This document shows, piece after piece, positions 25,975 through 34,594 of a stretch of DNA of 64,000 bases (positions are counted from its first letter, which is position 1; every line of letters begins with the position of its first letter). The DNA lies in contig NZ_JAOTIF010000024.1 in NCBI RefSeq assembly GCF_025628885.1, forward strand, positions 28,804 to 92,803, read 5' to 3'. A model generated the notes under the pieces. It searched no databases, had not been told where the DNA came from, and worked only from the letters and a program-made list of their open reading frames with translations. A program made the translations under genes and the position numbers. Origin of the DNA: Paraflavisolibacter caeni (GTDB taxonomy: Bacteria > Bacteroidota > Bacteroidia > Chitinophagales > Chitinophagaceae).

Positions 25975-27510
25975 ATGAAAAAGACTTTATATAAAGTAAT
26001 ATACTTCATAATGCCTCTGCTCATTCTTGTATCATGCAAGAAGGAGAAATTGAACGTGGAAAATCCAAACGTAATCACGGAAGACCAGTTTTGGAAAACG
26101 GAATCCGATGCGCAACAAGGTTTGAATGCGGCCTATGCCATGTTTTATAAACCTGGCTTATGGTCCCGTTGGATATATTTTCGTTTGGATCTTACCTCCG
26201 ATGAAGGGTTTAGTAAAAGTCCATGGGTAGAACTGGCCGACTGGACAAGGTTTCAATACATCAATTATAATTTCTGGGAAGGTAATGTGCAATCCTGGCG
26301 CGATACCTATAAAGCTGTATTCAGGACCAACCAGGTGTTGGCGAATGTAGCGGCCATAGAGTTTGCTGATCAAACCAAAAAGGACAAAATATTAGCACAG
26401 GCCAAGTTTTTACGGGCGCTTCATTATTATTATGCTGCCATTATGTGGGAAAACGTTCCATTAGTACTGGAGCCTTCAAAACCCGATGATCTGCCGGTAC
26501 AAAGTACGTTGGCTCAAGTATGGGCACAAGTGGAGAAGGATCTGACTGAGGCTGCCCAGGTACTTCCGGTTGAATGGGATGCTCCAAATGTAGGCAGGCC
26601 TACCAAGGGTTCAGTTATGGCTTATTTGGCAAGAGCCTATATGCAACAACGTAAATGGCAGGAAGCAAAAACAGCATTGGACTATTTCTTTACCGGGGCT
26701 GGTGCAGGTAAGTACGATTTGGTGGCTAACTACAAGGATAACTTCACGCATACCAACGAGAATAATAAAGAATCGGTTTATGAAATTCAGTTCTCCGATG
26801 TCAATAAGGGTGGTGATGGCGATGATCCTAATGCAACAATGAGTACCAACCGTCCTCAATTTTTTGCACCTCGTAGCATTGGTTGGTCCGATGGACAGGC
26901 AAGGTATTGGCTGGTGAATGAGTTCAAGAAAGAAAAGACAACAGAGGGGAAAATAGATCCTCGATTACAACACAGCCTGTTTTATCCTGCTTTGGAGGCA
27001 GATTTCAATGATAAGATCTACGGCCGTTCCTGGCAGTGGGATAGTGATGAAGCCTGGTTCAGGAAATATGCCCGTGATTATTACCGCAATAATGAAGACT
27101 ACTTTGCACAAAATAACTTCAGGTTGGTTCGTTTTGCTGATATCCTGCTCATGTATGCTGAAGTATTGAATGAGTTGGGCCAAACAGCAAATGCATATCA
27201 ATATGTTGATAAGGTGCGCTCACGTGTAAAGATGGCAAGCCTTGCAGTAGCTTACCCAACAATTGGTATGGATAAGGATAAATTCAGGGACCGCCTGAAA
27301 ATGGAAAGAGTCTTGGAGTTAAGCGGTGAAAGTGTAAGATGGGCCGACTTAAAGAGATGGGGAGATTTGGAAACAGCGGAAAAAGTAGCGAAAGTGGCCG
27401 AACGCGATCCTGATTTTAATAACTTCCAGGTAGGCAAACATATACGTTTACCGCTTCCCCAGATTGAAGTACAGAACAATTCAAACCTGACCCAAAATCC
27501 CCAATATTGA
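25975..27510 (+). CDS. susD: SusD/RagB-family glycan-binding lipoprotein
   Basis: Surface lipoprotein that forms the lid over the SusC channel and binds glycan. The 511-residue product begins with a lipoprotein signal (lipobox ILVSC), then shows the family pattern: VITEDQFWKTESDAQQGLNA near the N-terminus, TPR-like helices (AQAKFLRALHYYYAAIMWEN), GSVMAYLARAYMQ in the middle, and a C-terminal NFRLVRFADILLMYAEVLNE with RVLELSGESVRWADLKRWG. All landmarks are intact. It lies 19 bases after SusC and 45 bases before the GH5-like gene, on the same strand, in one likely operon. Confidence 0.96.
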   Translation: MKKTLYKVIYFIMPLLILVSCKKEKLNVENPNVITEDQFWKTESDAQQGLNAAYAMFYKPGLWSRWIYFRLDLTSDEGFSKSPWVELADWTRFQYINYNFWEGNVQSWRDTYKAVFRTNQVLANVAAIEFADQTKKDKILAQAKFLRALHYYYAAIMWENVPLVLEPSKPDDLPVQSTLAQVWAQVEKDLTEAAQVLPVEWDAPNVGRPTKGSVMAYLARAYMQQRKWQEAKTALDYFFTGAGAGKYDLVANYKDNFTHTNENNKESVYEIQFSDVNKGGDGDDPNATMSTNRPQFFAPRSIGWSDGQARYWLVNEFKKEKTTEGKIDPRLQHSLFYPALEADFNDKIYGRSWQWDSDEAWFRKYARDYYRNNEDYFAQNNFRLVRFADILLMYAEVLNELGQTANAYQYVDKVRSRVKMASLAVAYPTIGMDKDKFRDRLKMERVLELSGESVRWADLKRWGDLETAEKVAKVAERDPDFNNFQVGKHIRLPLPQIEVQNNSNLTQNPQY

Positions 27511-27555
27511 TAAATAACCTTCAACACCATAATCACAAGTTCTAAATCTCTTAAA

Positions 27556-28695
27556 ATGAAAGTCAGGATTCATGTTCTTATTGTATTGATCTCACTGTTT
27601 TTTTTCAACTGTTCTACACAGAAGACTTCCATTGTTCAACAAAGAGAGATATGGACTTCTGAACAAGCGAACAATTGGTACGCAAAACAAGGGTGGTTGG
27701 TAGGTGCCAATTTTATACCGAGCAATGCGATCAACCAGTTGGAAATGTGGCAGGCAGAAACTTTTGATACGGCAACCATTAACCGCGAACTGGCCTGGGC
27801 AGAATCAATAGGAATGAATACCATGCGTGTATTTTTGCACGACCTTTTACATCAGCAGGATTCCATAGGGTTGTATCAGAGAATGGATGTCTTTTTGCAA
27901 ATAGCCCAACGTCATGGTATCAAACCTTTATTTGTTCTATTTGATTCTTGCTGGGATCCTTTCCCTAAGCCTGGAAAACAGCGCGAGCCGAAACCCCATG
28001 TGCATAATTCAGGATGGGTGCAAAGTCCGGGGCAGTACGCCTTGAAAGACTCGACCCAATATCCACGGCTCGAAAAATATGTAAAAGGTGTCGTATCAAG
28101 GTTTGCCAATGATGAAAGAATCCTGGGCTGGGATATCTGGAATGAACCTGATAATATGACCGGTCCTTCTTATGAAAAGGTAGAAATTCCCAATAAAGTA
28201 GAATATGTTATGCCATTATTAAAAAAAGCCTTTGCCTGGTCCCGCTCTGTCAACCCTTCTCAGCCATTGACTTCCGGTATATGGGTGGGAGATTGGTCAA
28301 CTCACAATGTGATGAAGCCAATTGAAAAACTGCAGATAGAAGAATCTGATATCATATCGTTTCATAACTATGATAACGCACAGGAATTTGAAAAGCGGAT
28401 CCTGCTCATGAAAAGGTATAATAAACCAATCATATGTACTGAGTATATGGCCAGGCCCAATGGAAGCACTTTCCAGGGTTCCTTGCCTGTTGCCAAGAAA
28501 TACAACGTCGCCATGTACAACTGGGGATTTGTGAATGGTAAAACCCAAACTATTTATCCATGGGATAGCTGGACGAAAACATATTCATCTGAGCCACCGG
28601 TATGGTTTCATGATATTTTTCAGAAGAACGGTACTGCCTACAGAACAGAAGAAGTTGAAGTTATCCGGAAACTGGCTAATAATAAACAATTATGA
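27556..28695 (+). CDS. GH5-like glycoside hydrolase lipoprotein
   Basis: Exported (beta/alpha)8-barrel enzyme of the GH-A clan, 379 residues, lipoprotein with lipobox FFFNC. Barrel strands and the two catalytic glutamates are visible: LGWDIWNEPDN (acid/base E197) and IICTEYMARP (nucleophile E296), with NTMRVFLHD and FDSCWDPF on the way. Related proteins in databases are often named cellulase-family or 1,4-beta-xylanase, but the exact family and substrate are not certain from the sequence. In this locus it stands between SusD and two GH43 enzymes and ends in a four-base ATGA overlap with the first of them, so translation is coupled. A role in cutting the backbone of a xylose- or arabinose-containing glycan is inference. 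Confidence 0.85.
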   Translation: MKVRIHVLIVLISLFFFNCSTQKTSIVQQREIWTSEQANNWYAKQGWLVGANFIPSNAINQLEMWQAETFDTATINRELAWAESIGMNTMRVFLHDLLHQQDSIGLYQRMDVFLQIAQRHGIKPLFVLFDSCWDPFPKPGKQREPKPHVHNSGWVQSPGQYALKDSTQYPRLEKYVKGVVSRFANDERILGWDIWNEPDNMTGPSYEKVEIPNKVEYVMPLLKKAFAWSRSVNPSQPLTSGIWVGDWSTHNVMKPIEKLQIEESDIISFHNYDNAQEFEKRILLMKRYNKPIICTEYMARPNGSTFQGSLPVAKKYNVAMYNWGFVNGKTQTIYPWDSWTKTYSSEPPVWFHDIFQKNGTAYRTEEVEVIRKLANNKQL

Positions 28696-31511
28696 AGAGG
28701 TTTGATGAAATGAGCCTTTATTGGATATTCATTCTATGTATCATAGGCACTGTCCGGGTTCATGGCCAAAAGATAAATATTGATAACCCTGTTCTTCCGG
28801 GGGTCGCAGATGCAGGTGTGATCAAATACAATGGTGAATATTATATTGGAGGTGTTTTTACTAATGGAGGCTTTTATATTTCAAGAGACCTTGTAAAATG
28901 GGAAGGACCGGTACATGTATTTTCAATGAATAATAACTGGACTACAGGTCCCTCCGCAGAGGATCGCCAGATCCATGCGAATGACATTAATTACATCAAT
29001 GGAATCTTTCACATGTATTGGTCTGTGAATTATTGGGGGAAGGATAGAAATGCGATACATATTGGACATGCTGTTGCTTCTAATGTGCTCGGGCCATATA
29101 AAGAACCTGTTAAAGAGACATGGTTGGATAATAGGATCGATCCGGAATTGTTTATTGATGATGATGGAAAAATGTACCTGTATATGGTGAAGTTTACAGA
29201 TGGTAATACGATCTGGGTACAGCCTATGAAGGATCCTGGTACACCTTCTGGCGAACCCAGGTACATGTTTTCCTCCTTACCCAACACATGGGAAACATTG
29301 GATAATAGGGTAGAAGAAGGTCCCTGGGTGATTAAATACAGGAACCGGTATTACCTGATGTACAACGCCAACCATACATCACCCAGCTGGGGTAATTATT
29401 CTTTAGGAGTTGCGGAAGCGGAATCTCCATTGGCATTCAACCATGGCAATAAATATTCCTATCCATTGGTGGAATCAAACCAGTTCGATATGGAAGATTC
29501 TTTGGTGGATGTATTAAAGTATACAGGAAAAGAGCCCGGTGTTTTTGACTTTACTTTTGATGATCCTGGAAATAACGGGTTCTTGCCTGTTCATAATAGT
29601 ACCACCTGGAAAAAAGGAAAAGGCGGATTCGCTTCCTCTGTGATCAGGAATTCTTATACCAGGAAGGTTGGTACCATTTGGAATACGCCACAGATTTGGC
29701 TGAAGCGCACATTTATGATTGACAAAAAAAGAGTGGGCAACCTGATGCTCCGAATTCAGCATGATGGTGATACAAGGGTTTTCCTGAACGGGCAGTTGAT
29801 TTATGATCAAAAGGGGCAACAGTATACTACCTGGAACTTTGATCATAAAGCTGCCAGCCTCCTGAAGCATGGTGAGAACTTGCTGGTGGTACATAGTAAG
29901 CAAGGGGTTCGTTCCAATTACCTTGATGTTTCTCTGTTTGACACCAGGGGCCAGAAGGGCGATGATATTTTATTTTCTCCTGGCCAGCCAAACATATTAC
30001 GTGGTCCTAATGGCTTTGAATGGTGGCTGATCTATATGGCAAATAAGAATAGGGACAGGAGAGGACAATACATTAACCGGGTTCATTTCTTTAACAAGAC
30101 AATGTTCGTGGAAGGCATTACATCCAATAATACGCCGGGATATCATCCGGCTCCGGCAGTTCCTACATTCAGCGATTTATTTGATAGCACAGATGCACGA
30201 AAATGGGAGGTGAGATCAGGTGATTGGTCTGTAAGCAGTAAAGAGCTTGTCCAGGTAGGCAATAATAAGGCAATTAACCTGGTGAAAACTATTCCGGCTA
30301 CTCATTACTTGTTTGAAGCCAACTTAAGCATAATAGATACGGCTAATGGCAAAGCGGGTGTACTAGCCTGGTGGAAAGATGAATATAACTGGTTGCAGAT
30401 CGTGTTGGACCCACAAGGCAAAACCTGGACATACAAACTAAAGGAAAATGGCGCGGAGAAAACTGTTTCCACTCCATTATATTCTGGTTTTAATTTCGGT
30501 GTTTACCATAAGCTTTCCATTTTTAAAAATGGAACAACGTTTACAATCAAATTGGATGATTTGCCTGTACCGGGTAATGCGGTTATGAAAACAGGCTTTG
30601 AGGAAAAGGGAATTCCCGGCTTATATTCAGAAGGTGGAAAGTCTTCATTTGATGGGGTCTTATTTACCATAGGTTGGGATGAATTTGACAGTAACATAAC
30701 CGCATGGCAGCCGCAAGCGGAGCAAAAAGGTAGAAAAGGATCATGGATGGTAGCAGAAGATGGCATCACGGCACCAGCAAATAATGCCAATTACGACATA
30801 TTCAAGGGAGATCCTTTATCAGCTTATGAATTCAGTGTACAGGTAAACACAAGTGGTACCAGGGGAAATGCAGGTATTTATCCGGTTTATGTAAACAAAG
30901 AAAATTACCTGAAAGCTGTATTTGATATGCAAAAGCAGCGCTTTGTGATTACTGGTAAATTAAAGGGTAAAGAATTGGAACAAAAAGAACTTGTCCTGGA
31001 AAGAAGTCTGGACTACTATGTAGATATGAAATACACAGACTTTTTTGAAAAGCAGTTTACCTTTTCTACGCCAACAATGATCAATGGATTGAGGCTGAAT
31101 AAAACGCCTCATGCACAGCCAGATACGGTTATTGAAAATATAGATCAGAAAATGAACATATTGTATAAACAGGCTGGTCAATGGTTACCCTTGGAAGGTG
31201 GCCAGGAATTAAGATCAGGCCATCCGGGCATTGAGCTGTTAGCTTGTAAACCTGTAGTGGCCGAAGCGTTGAAGTTCGTCAATAAAGACCCGGAAGATCA
31301 AAACTTTTATCTCAATAAAATATGGGTAAATGAGTTGTTCCGTTCATCGTATAATATCAGGGTCGTAAAACAGGAAAAAGAAATCATTTTCCTGATCAAT
31401 GGTAAAGAAGTGATACGCCTGAAGAATGAATTTCCCGCATCCCGGGTAGGTCTCACAACAACAGATACCAGGGCGGGGTTCAATGGAATTACTTTATTTC
31501 ACCTGCCATAA
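28692..31511 (+). CDS. large GH43 glycoside hydrolase with inserted and appended beta-sandwich domains
   Basis: Exported enzyme of 939 residues. A five-bladed propeller of family GH43 starts after the signal region (ending VHGQ); the three catalytic acids are D40 (VADAGVIKYNGEYY), D150 (NRIDPELFIDD) and E209 (VEEGPWVIKYRNRYYL). Between about residues 285 and 425 a jelly-roll like that of GH2 enzymes (RIQHDGDTRVFLNGQLIYD, HGENLLVVHS) interrupts the propeller, which resumes with RGPNGFEWWLIYMANKNRD. Two concanavalin-like domains follow (about 485-680, KAGVLAWWKDEYNWLQIV, and 690-939, GNAGIYPVYVNKENYLKAVF). Arabinosidase or xylosidase activity is the usual property of the family. The start overlaps the GH5-like stop by four bases. 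Confidence 0.88.
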   Translation: MKRFDEMSLYWIFILCIIGTVRVHGQKINIDNPVLPGVADAGVIKYNGEYYIGGVFTNGGFYISRDLVKWEGPVHVFSMNNNWTTGPSAEDRQIHANDINYINGIFHMYWSVNYWGKDRNAIHIGHAVASNVLGPYKEPVKETWLDNRIDPELFIDDDGKMYLYMVKFTDGNTIWVQPMKDPGTPSGEPRYMFSSLPNTWETLDNRVEEGPWVIKYRNRYYLMYNANHTSPSWGNYSLGVAEAESPLAFNHGNKYSYPLVESNQFDMEDSLVDVLKYTGKEPGVFDFTFDDPGNNGFLPVHNSTTWKKGKGGFASSVIRNSYTRKVGTIWNTPQIWLKRTFMIDKKRVGNLMLRIQHDGDTRVFLNGQLIYDQKGQQYTTWNFDHKAASLLKHGENLLVVHSKQGVRSNYLDVSLFDTRGQKGDDILFSPGQPNILRGPNGFEWWLIYMANKNRDRRGQYINRVHFFNKTMFVEGITSNNTPGYHPAPAVPTFSDLFDSTDARKWEVRSGDWSVSSKELVQVGNNKAINLVKTIPATHYLFEANLSIIDTANGKAGVLAWWKDEYNWLQIVLDPQGKTWTYKLKENGAEKTVSTPLYSGFNFGVYHKLSIFKNGTTFTIKLDDLPVPGNAVMKTGFEEKGIPGLYSEGGKSSFDGVLFTIGWDEFDSNITAWQPQAEQKGRKGSWMVAEDGITAPANNANYDIFKGDPLSAYEFSVQVNTSGTRGNAGIYPVYVNKENYLKAVFDMQKQRFVITGKLKGKELEQKELVLERSLDYYVDMKYTDFFEKQFTFSTPTMINGLRLNKTPHAQPDTVIENIDQKMNILYKQAGQWLPLEGGQELRSGHPGIELLACKPVVAEALKFVNKDPEDQNFYLNKIWVNELFRSSYNIRVVKQEKEIIFLINGKEVIRLKNEFPASRVGLTTTDTRAGFNGITLFHLP

Positions 31512-31531
31512 CAAACCCAGTTTCTAATCAA

Positions 31532-32551
31532 ATGAAAAAAGTATTTCTTGAAAATTGTTCCGCAATAATAGTCCTCTTGATCATTTCCTTTCTGCTCCCT
31601 ATTAAGTATGTTTCTGCAGGTACAGTAAATACGCAACAGGAAAAAGTTTCAGATACATCCGTACTTGAACTTGCTGACCCCACTATATTTTACCACAAAG
31701 GAACTTATTACTTATACGGCACAGGAGGAAAAGTGAATAAGGGGTTCCTGGTATATACTTCTTCAGACCTGAAATCATGGCAAGGTCCAAAAGGAGTGGA
31801 TAGCGGTTATGCTTTAGTGAAGGGTAATACATTCGGTACCGCTGGGTTCTGGGCCCCCCAGGTATTTCATTACAAGGATAAGTTTTACATGGCATATACC
31901 GCCAATGAAAATATTGCAATTGCTGTAAGTGATAGTCCGCTTGGACCTTTTCAACAAAAGGAAATGAAACCGGTGTCTGGTGAGGGAAAACAAATAGATC
32001 CTTTTGTATTCTTCGACAAGAATAGTAAGATCTATTTATATCATGTTCGGCTTAAAGAAGGGAACAGGATTTTTGTGGCTGAATTAAAAAATGATTTATC
32101 CGATATTATACCAGGTACTATTCAACCATGCATATCCGCAACAGAGCAATGGGAAAATACAGCTAGTGCACCCTGGCCGGTTACTGAAGGACCGACAGTA
32201 ATCAAACATAAGGATTTATATTACCTTTTCTACTCTGCAAATGATTTCCGCAACATTGATTATGCTGTTGGTTATGCTGTGAGTAAAACACCTGTTGGCC
32301 CCTGGACAAAGTATGCGCACAATCCAATTATCAGCAGGCAGATAATTGGGATCAACGGAACGGGCCACGGAGATTTTTTGAAAGACAAGGATGGAAAACT
32401 TGCCTATGTTTTTCATACACACGCTTCTGATCAAAAAGTTCATCCCAGGTTAACCGGTTTGGTTAAGGCTGCTTTCACTGTTGAAAACCAAGGAAAGGAT
32501 CAAATAGTAATTGATCTGGATAGTTTTCATTATTTGAATAAAAACCCATAG
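31532..32551 (+). CDS. GH43 glycoside hydrolase (arabinosidase/xylosidase type)
   Basis: Single-domain exported GH43 enzyme of 339 residues with a signal peptide (residues 1-29, ending VSAG). The catalytic acids are in ELADPTIFYHKGTYYLYG (D49, base), KQIDPFVFFD (D156) and VTEGPTVIKHKDLYYLFY (E219, acid). The blades FWAPQVFHYKDKFYMAY and GTGHGDFLKDKDGKLAYVFH complete the propeller. It is the last gene of the locus, 20 bases after the large GH43, and a perfect 17-base hairpin follows. The substrate is probably a terminal arabinofuranosyl or xylosyl unit of the same glycan; this is inference from family and position. Confidence 0.93.
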   Translation: MKKVFLENCSAIIVLLIISFLLPIKYVSAGTVNTQQEKVSDTSVLELADPTIFYHKGTYYLYGTGGKVNKGFLVYTSSDLKSWQGPKGVDSGYALVKGNTFGTAGFWAPQVFHYKDKFYMAYTANENIAIAVSDSPLGPFQQKEMKPVSGEGKQIDPFVFFDKNSKIYLYHVRLKEGNRIFVAELKNDLSDIIPGTIQPCISATEQWENTASAPWPVTEGPTVIKHKDLYYLFYSANDFRNIDYAVGYAVSKTPVGPWTKYAHNPIISRQIIGINGTGHGDFLKDKDGKLAYVFHTHASDQKVHPRLTGLVKAAFTVENQGKDQIVIDLDSFHYLNKNP

Positions 32552-32628
32552 CATTCATTCAAAATCCAGAGGTCAACAGTGATTTTGGTGATTCAATATT
32601 CAGTAGTCATATCGCAATTCAAAATGGA

Positions 32629-32668
32629 CGAAAAATCCCGTAAAAACTACATTTTACGGGATTTTTCG
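32629..32668. terminator. strong hairpin terminator at the end of the PUL
   Basis: Perfect 17-base inverted repeat CGAAAAATCCCGTAAAA / TTTTACGGGATTTTTCG around a six-base loop (ACTACA). A and T tracts on both sides make it usable from both strands: it closes the SusC-to-GH43 operon on the plus strand and the remnant/AraC side on the minus strand. Confidence 0.9.
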
Positions 32669-32790
32669 TATACAAACAAGATCAAATTGTTTAAACACTC
32701 AAATCCCAGGATGAAAGATCGAGTGCTGAATAGGAGATAAGGGCCTGATTTCCAGTATGTTCAGTAGGAATATATAGAATGTCCATTTCC

Positions 32791-33041
32791 TTATTTTGAA
32801 ACATCTTTTGCCGATTCATCCCTTACCTGTTTCTTCCCGGTGTGGTCATAGCCCTGGATTCTTTCATAGTCAATCATAGCCTGGGGGCAGAAATTGGTGA
32901 TAAAAGCACGCGGTCTGAGATGGGTGGAATTTCCACGACTATAATGTAATGTGCCCCCATGTTGTAACACGGTACAACCACGTAACCATTTTCCTCAAAA
33001 AATTGAACTTGTTCTTCGGAAATCATAAACTTACTCATCAT
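32791..33041 (-). pseudogene. internally deleted phytanoyl-CoA dioxygenase-like gene
   Basis: Both ends of a PhyH-type Fe(II)/2-oxoglutarate oxygenase survive without the middle. From the ATG pair at 33041/33038 the frame reads MISEEQVQFFEENGYVVVP, the typical N-terminus. About 25 codons in, the sequence jumps, in another frame, to the C-terminal iron-site segment VLQHGGTLHYSRGNST, then RPRAFITNF and AMIDYERIQGYDH, ending at TAA 32793-32791. About 200 residues, including the first His-x-Asp iron ligands, are missing, so no active enzyme can be made. Such oxygenase genes are often found near SusC/SusD loci in this phylum. Confidence 0.75.
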
Positions 33042-33101
33042 AGTATTTTTTACTAAATGGCAAGTTTCCAATTATATACTGTTTAGGAAAGTATTATAGT
33101 A

Positions 33102-33950
33102 TTATTTTGAAAGTAAGAAGCTGGGGGATTTACCTGTATATTTTTTGAACACGGTACTGAAATACTGTGGTGAAGAGAATTCAAGTTCATAAGCAAGTTC
33201 AGAAAGGGAAATGTCCGGATCATTCTTAATCTTTTCAATGGCAAATTCAACTTTTTTGCGTTGTATAAAATCGCCAGGTGTGAACCCCGTTACCTCTTTG
33301 AAAAAATTTTTAAATCGTGACTCCGAAAGGTGTATCTCATTGGCCAATTGGATGATGGAAATATGACCTGGAATATGATTATCAATATAATTCAAGACTC
33401 TCTGTAATCTCAAATTATCCGTTTCATTTTTGTTGTTTTCCATGTAATCCAACAATGAAAGTATAAGCGACTGAATAGCCAGAGAAATGCGTATTTTTTT
33501 CAAATGCTGTGGTTCTTTTTTGTCTAGGATCAGGAAGATGTCTTCCAGTATTTTCTTAAGCTTTTTCCCGCCTTTAAAATGTCTAATATTCATCGCAATC
33601 AAGTATTTACAAAGCAAAGCGAGATTGTCTGAAGAATTAGTATTGACTTTGATGATCAGCCAGTATAAAACTCCTTTTTCCTCGGGATGCTCGCCTGAAC
33701 CATGTTCCTCTCCGGGATAGTTAATAAAAATATCTCCTCCTTTTACCAGGTATTTTTCACCGCTTACTTCAAAATATTGGCTACCCTTGTCATAATAACA
33801 AATTTCAATCATGTCCTTATGCACATGGCTGGGTAGTTTGCTTTCAGACCTGTTGTAATTATATCTTCCCAGTACCTGCAGATCATTAAAGCCAAATTTC
33901 CTGAAGTCTATGATTCGCCGGTTGCGGGTTGATTTAATATCGAGTTGCAT
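33102..33950 (-). CDS. AraC-family transcriptional regulator with cupin sensor domain
   Basis: A 282-residue regulator. The N-terminal half is a cupin-like AraC binding domain (LPSHVHKDMIEICYYDKGS, GGDIFINYPGEEHGS), which usually binds a sugar or related small molecule. The C-terminal 100 residues have two helix-turn-helix units: IIQLANEIHLSESRFKNFF followed by GFTPGDFIQRKKVEFA, then LSELAYELEFSSPQYFSTVFKKYTG. It is transcribed away from the GH89 gene across a 332-base spacer, so control of GH89 and perhaps of the lost PhyH-like gene is plausible but not shown. Confidence 0.92.
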   Translation of the reverse strand: MQLDIKSTRNRRIIDFRKFGFNDLQVLGRYNYNRSESKLPSHVHKDMIEICYYDKGSQYFEVSGEKYLVKGGDIFINYPGEEHGSGEHPEEKGVLYWLIIKVNTNSSDNLALLCKYLIAMNIRHFKGGKKLKKILEDIFLILDKKEPQHLKKIRISLAIQSLILSLLDYMENNKNETDNLRLQRVLNYIDNHIPGHISIIQLANEIHLSESRFKNFFKEVTGFTPGDFIQRKKVEFAIEKIKNDPDISLSELAYELEFSSPQYFSTVFKKYTGKSPSFLLSK

Positions 33951-34282
33951 ATAAAGGATTAAAAAGAATCTTTAGCGTTCTATCATTTATAATTTAGTAC
34001 TACGATACAATTATATACAATCTTTTATTGTCAGAAAATTTAAATTCGCCCCGATTTTTCAATTTTTATATCAACGATATGCTTAAAGTATGTGAATGAG
34101 TTCTACAGCTTTTAATGTTCTGAATTTTTATGATACTCATCTAACACTAAAATATTCATATCTTCCTGTAAAGGTGTTATAAACATTGATATACTGTTTG
34201 GTAATATGGCTGCCCAAACTATTGTATTATCACATGCTTGTGAAAATTGAAACTTAATTAAATATTTATTCAATTATCAAAA
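33951..34282. promoter_or_regulatory. AT-rich divergent spacer between araC-type gene and GH89
   Basis: Contains no gene. It must hold the promoters of both divergent genes. I see no exact TAnnTTTG element on either strand; ATACTGTTTGG at 34190-34200 is one base too long for it. No clear operator repeat was found. Confidence 0.35.
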
Positions 34283-34594
34283 ATGAAATTCCGGAAAGTT
34301 ATTATCTCCTTCATTGTTTTTTTCTTCTTCGTGGCTGCCGCAAAAGCTCAACCTGTTTATGAATCGGTGAAAGAGTTAGCACAGCGACGTGTGCCCTGGC
34401 TGGCAGAAAAAATTTTATTTTCATCTATACCGAAAGAAAATGGGAGGGATGTTTTCATTCTGCAGACAAAAATAACCGGCTTACTATATCTGCGTCGGGA
34501 GCAAATGCAGCCGCCAAAGGGCTTGGATATTATCTTAAAAATTATTGCCATCGATCCATGTCGCACATGGGAGACAATCTTGCGCCTGTTGTAA
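34283..34594 (+). CDS. GH89 alpha-N-acetylglucosaminidase, N-terminal fragment (frameshifted)
   Basis: Start of a GH89 gene: a signal peptide (ending VAAAKAQ) and the N-terminal domain up to GRDVFILQ. After that the frame reads nonsense and stops at 34594. The true continuation is in the -1 frame: from 34465 the codons give DKNNRLTISASGANAAAKGL and then YYLKNYC, the usual conserved segment of the family, joining the next entry. The lesion is therefore a single missing base in or next to the five-A run at 34468-34472. As a separate polypeptide it would have no function. Confidence 0.8.
   Translation: MKFRKVIISFIVFFFFVAAAKAQPVYESVKELAQRRVPWLAEKILFSSIPKENGRDVFILQTKITGLLYLRREQMQPPKGLDIILKIIAIDPCRTWETILRLL

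Noticed and set aside
34463..34475. Programmed frameshift in the GH89 gene
   Set aside because: The direction is -1, but the codons before the shift (CAG ACA AAA ATA) do not form a slippery heptamer in the zero frame and I see no downstream stimulatory hairpin.
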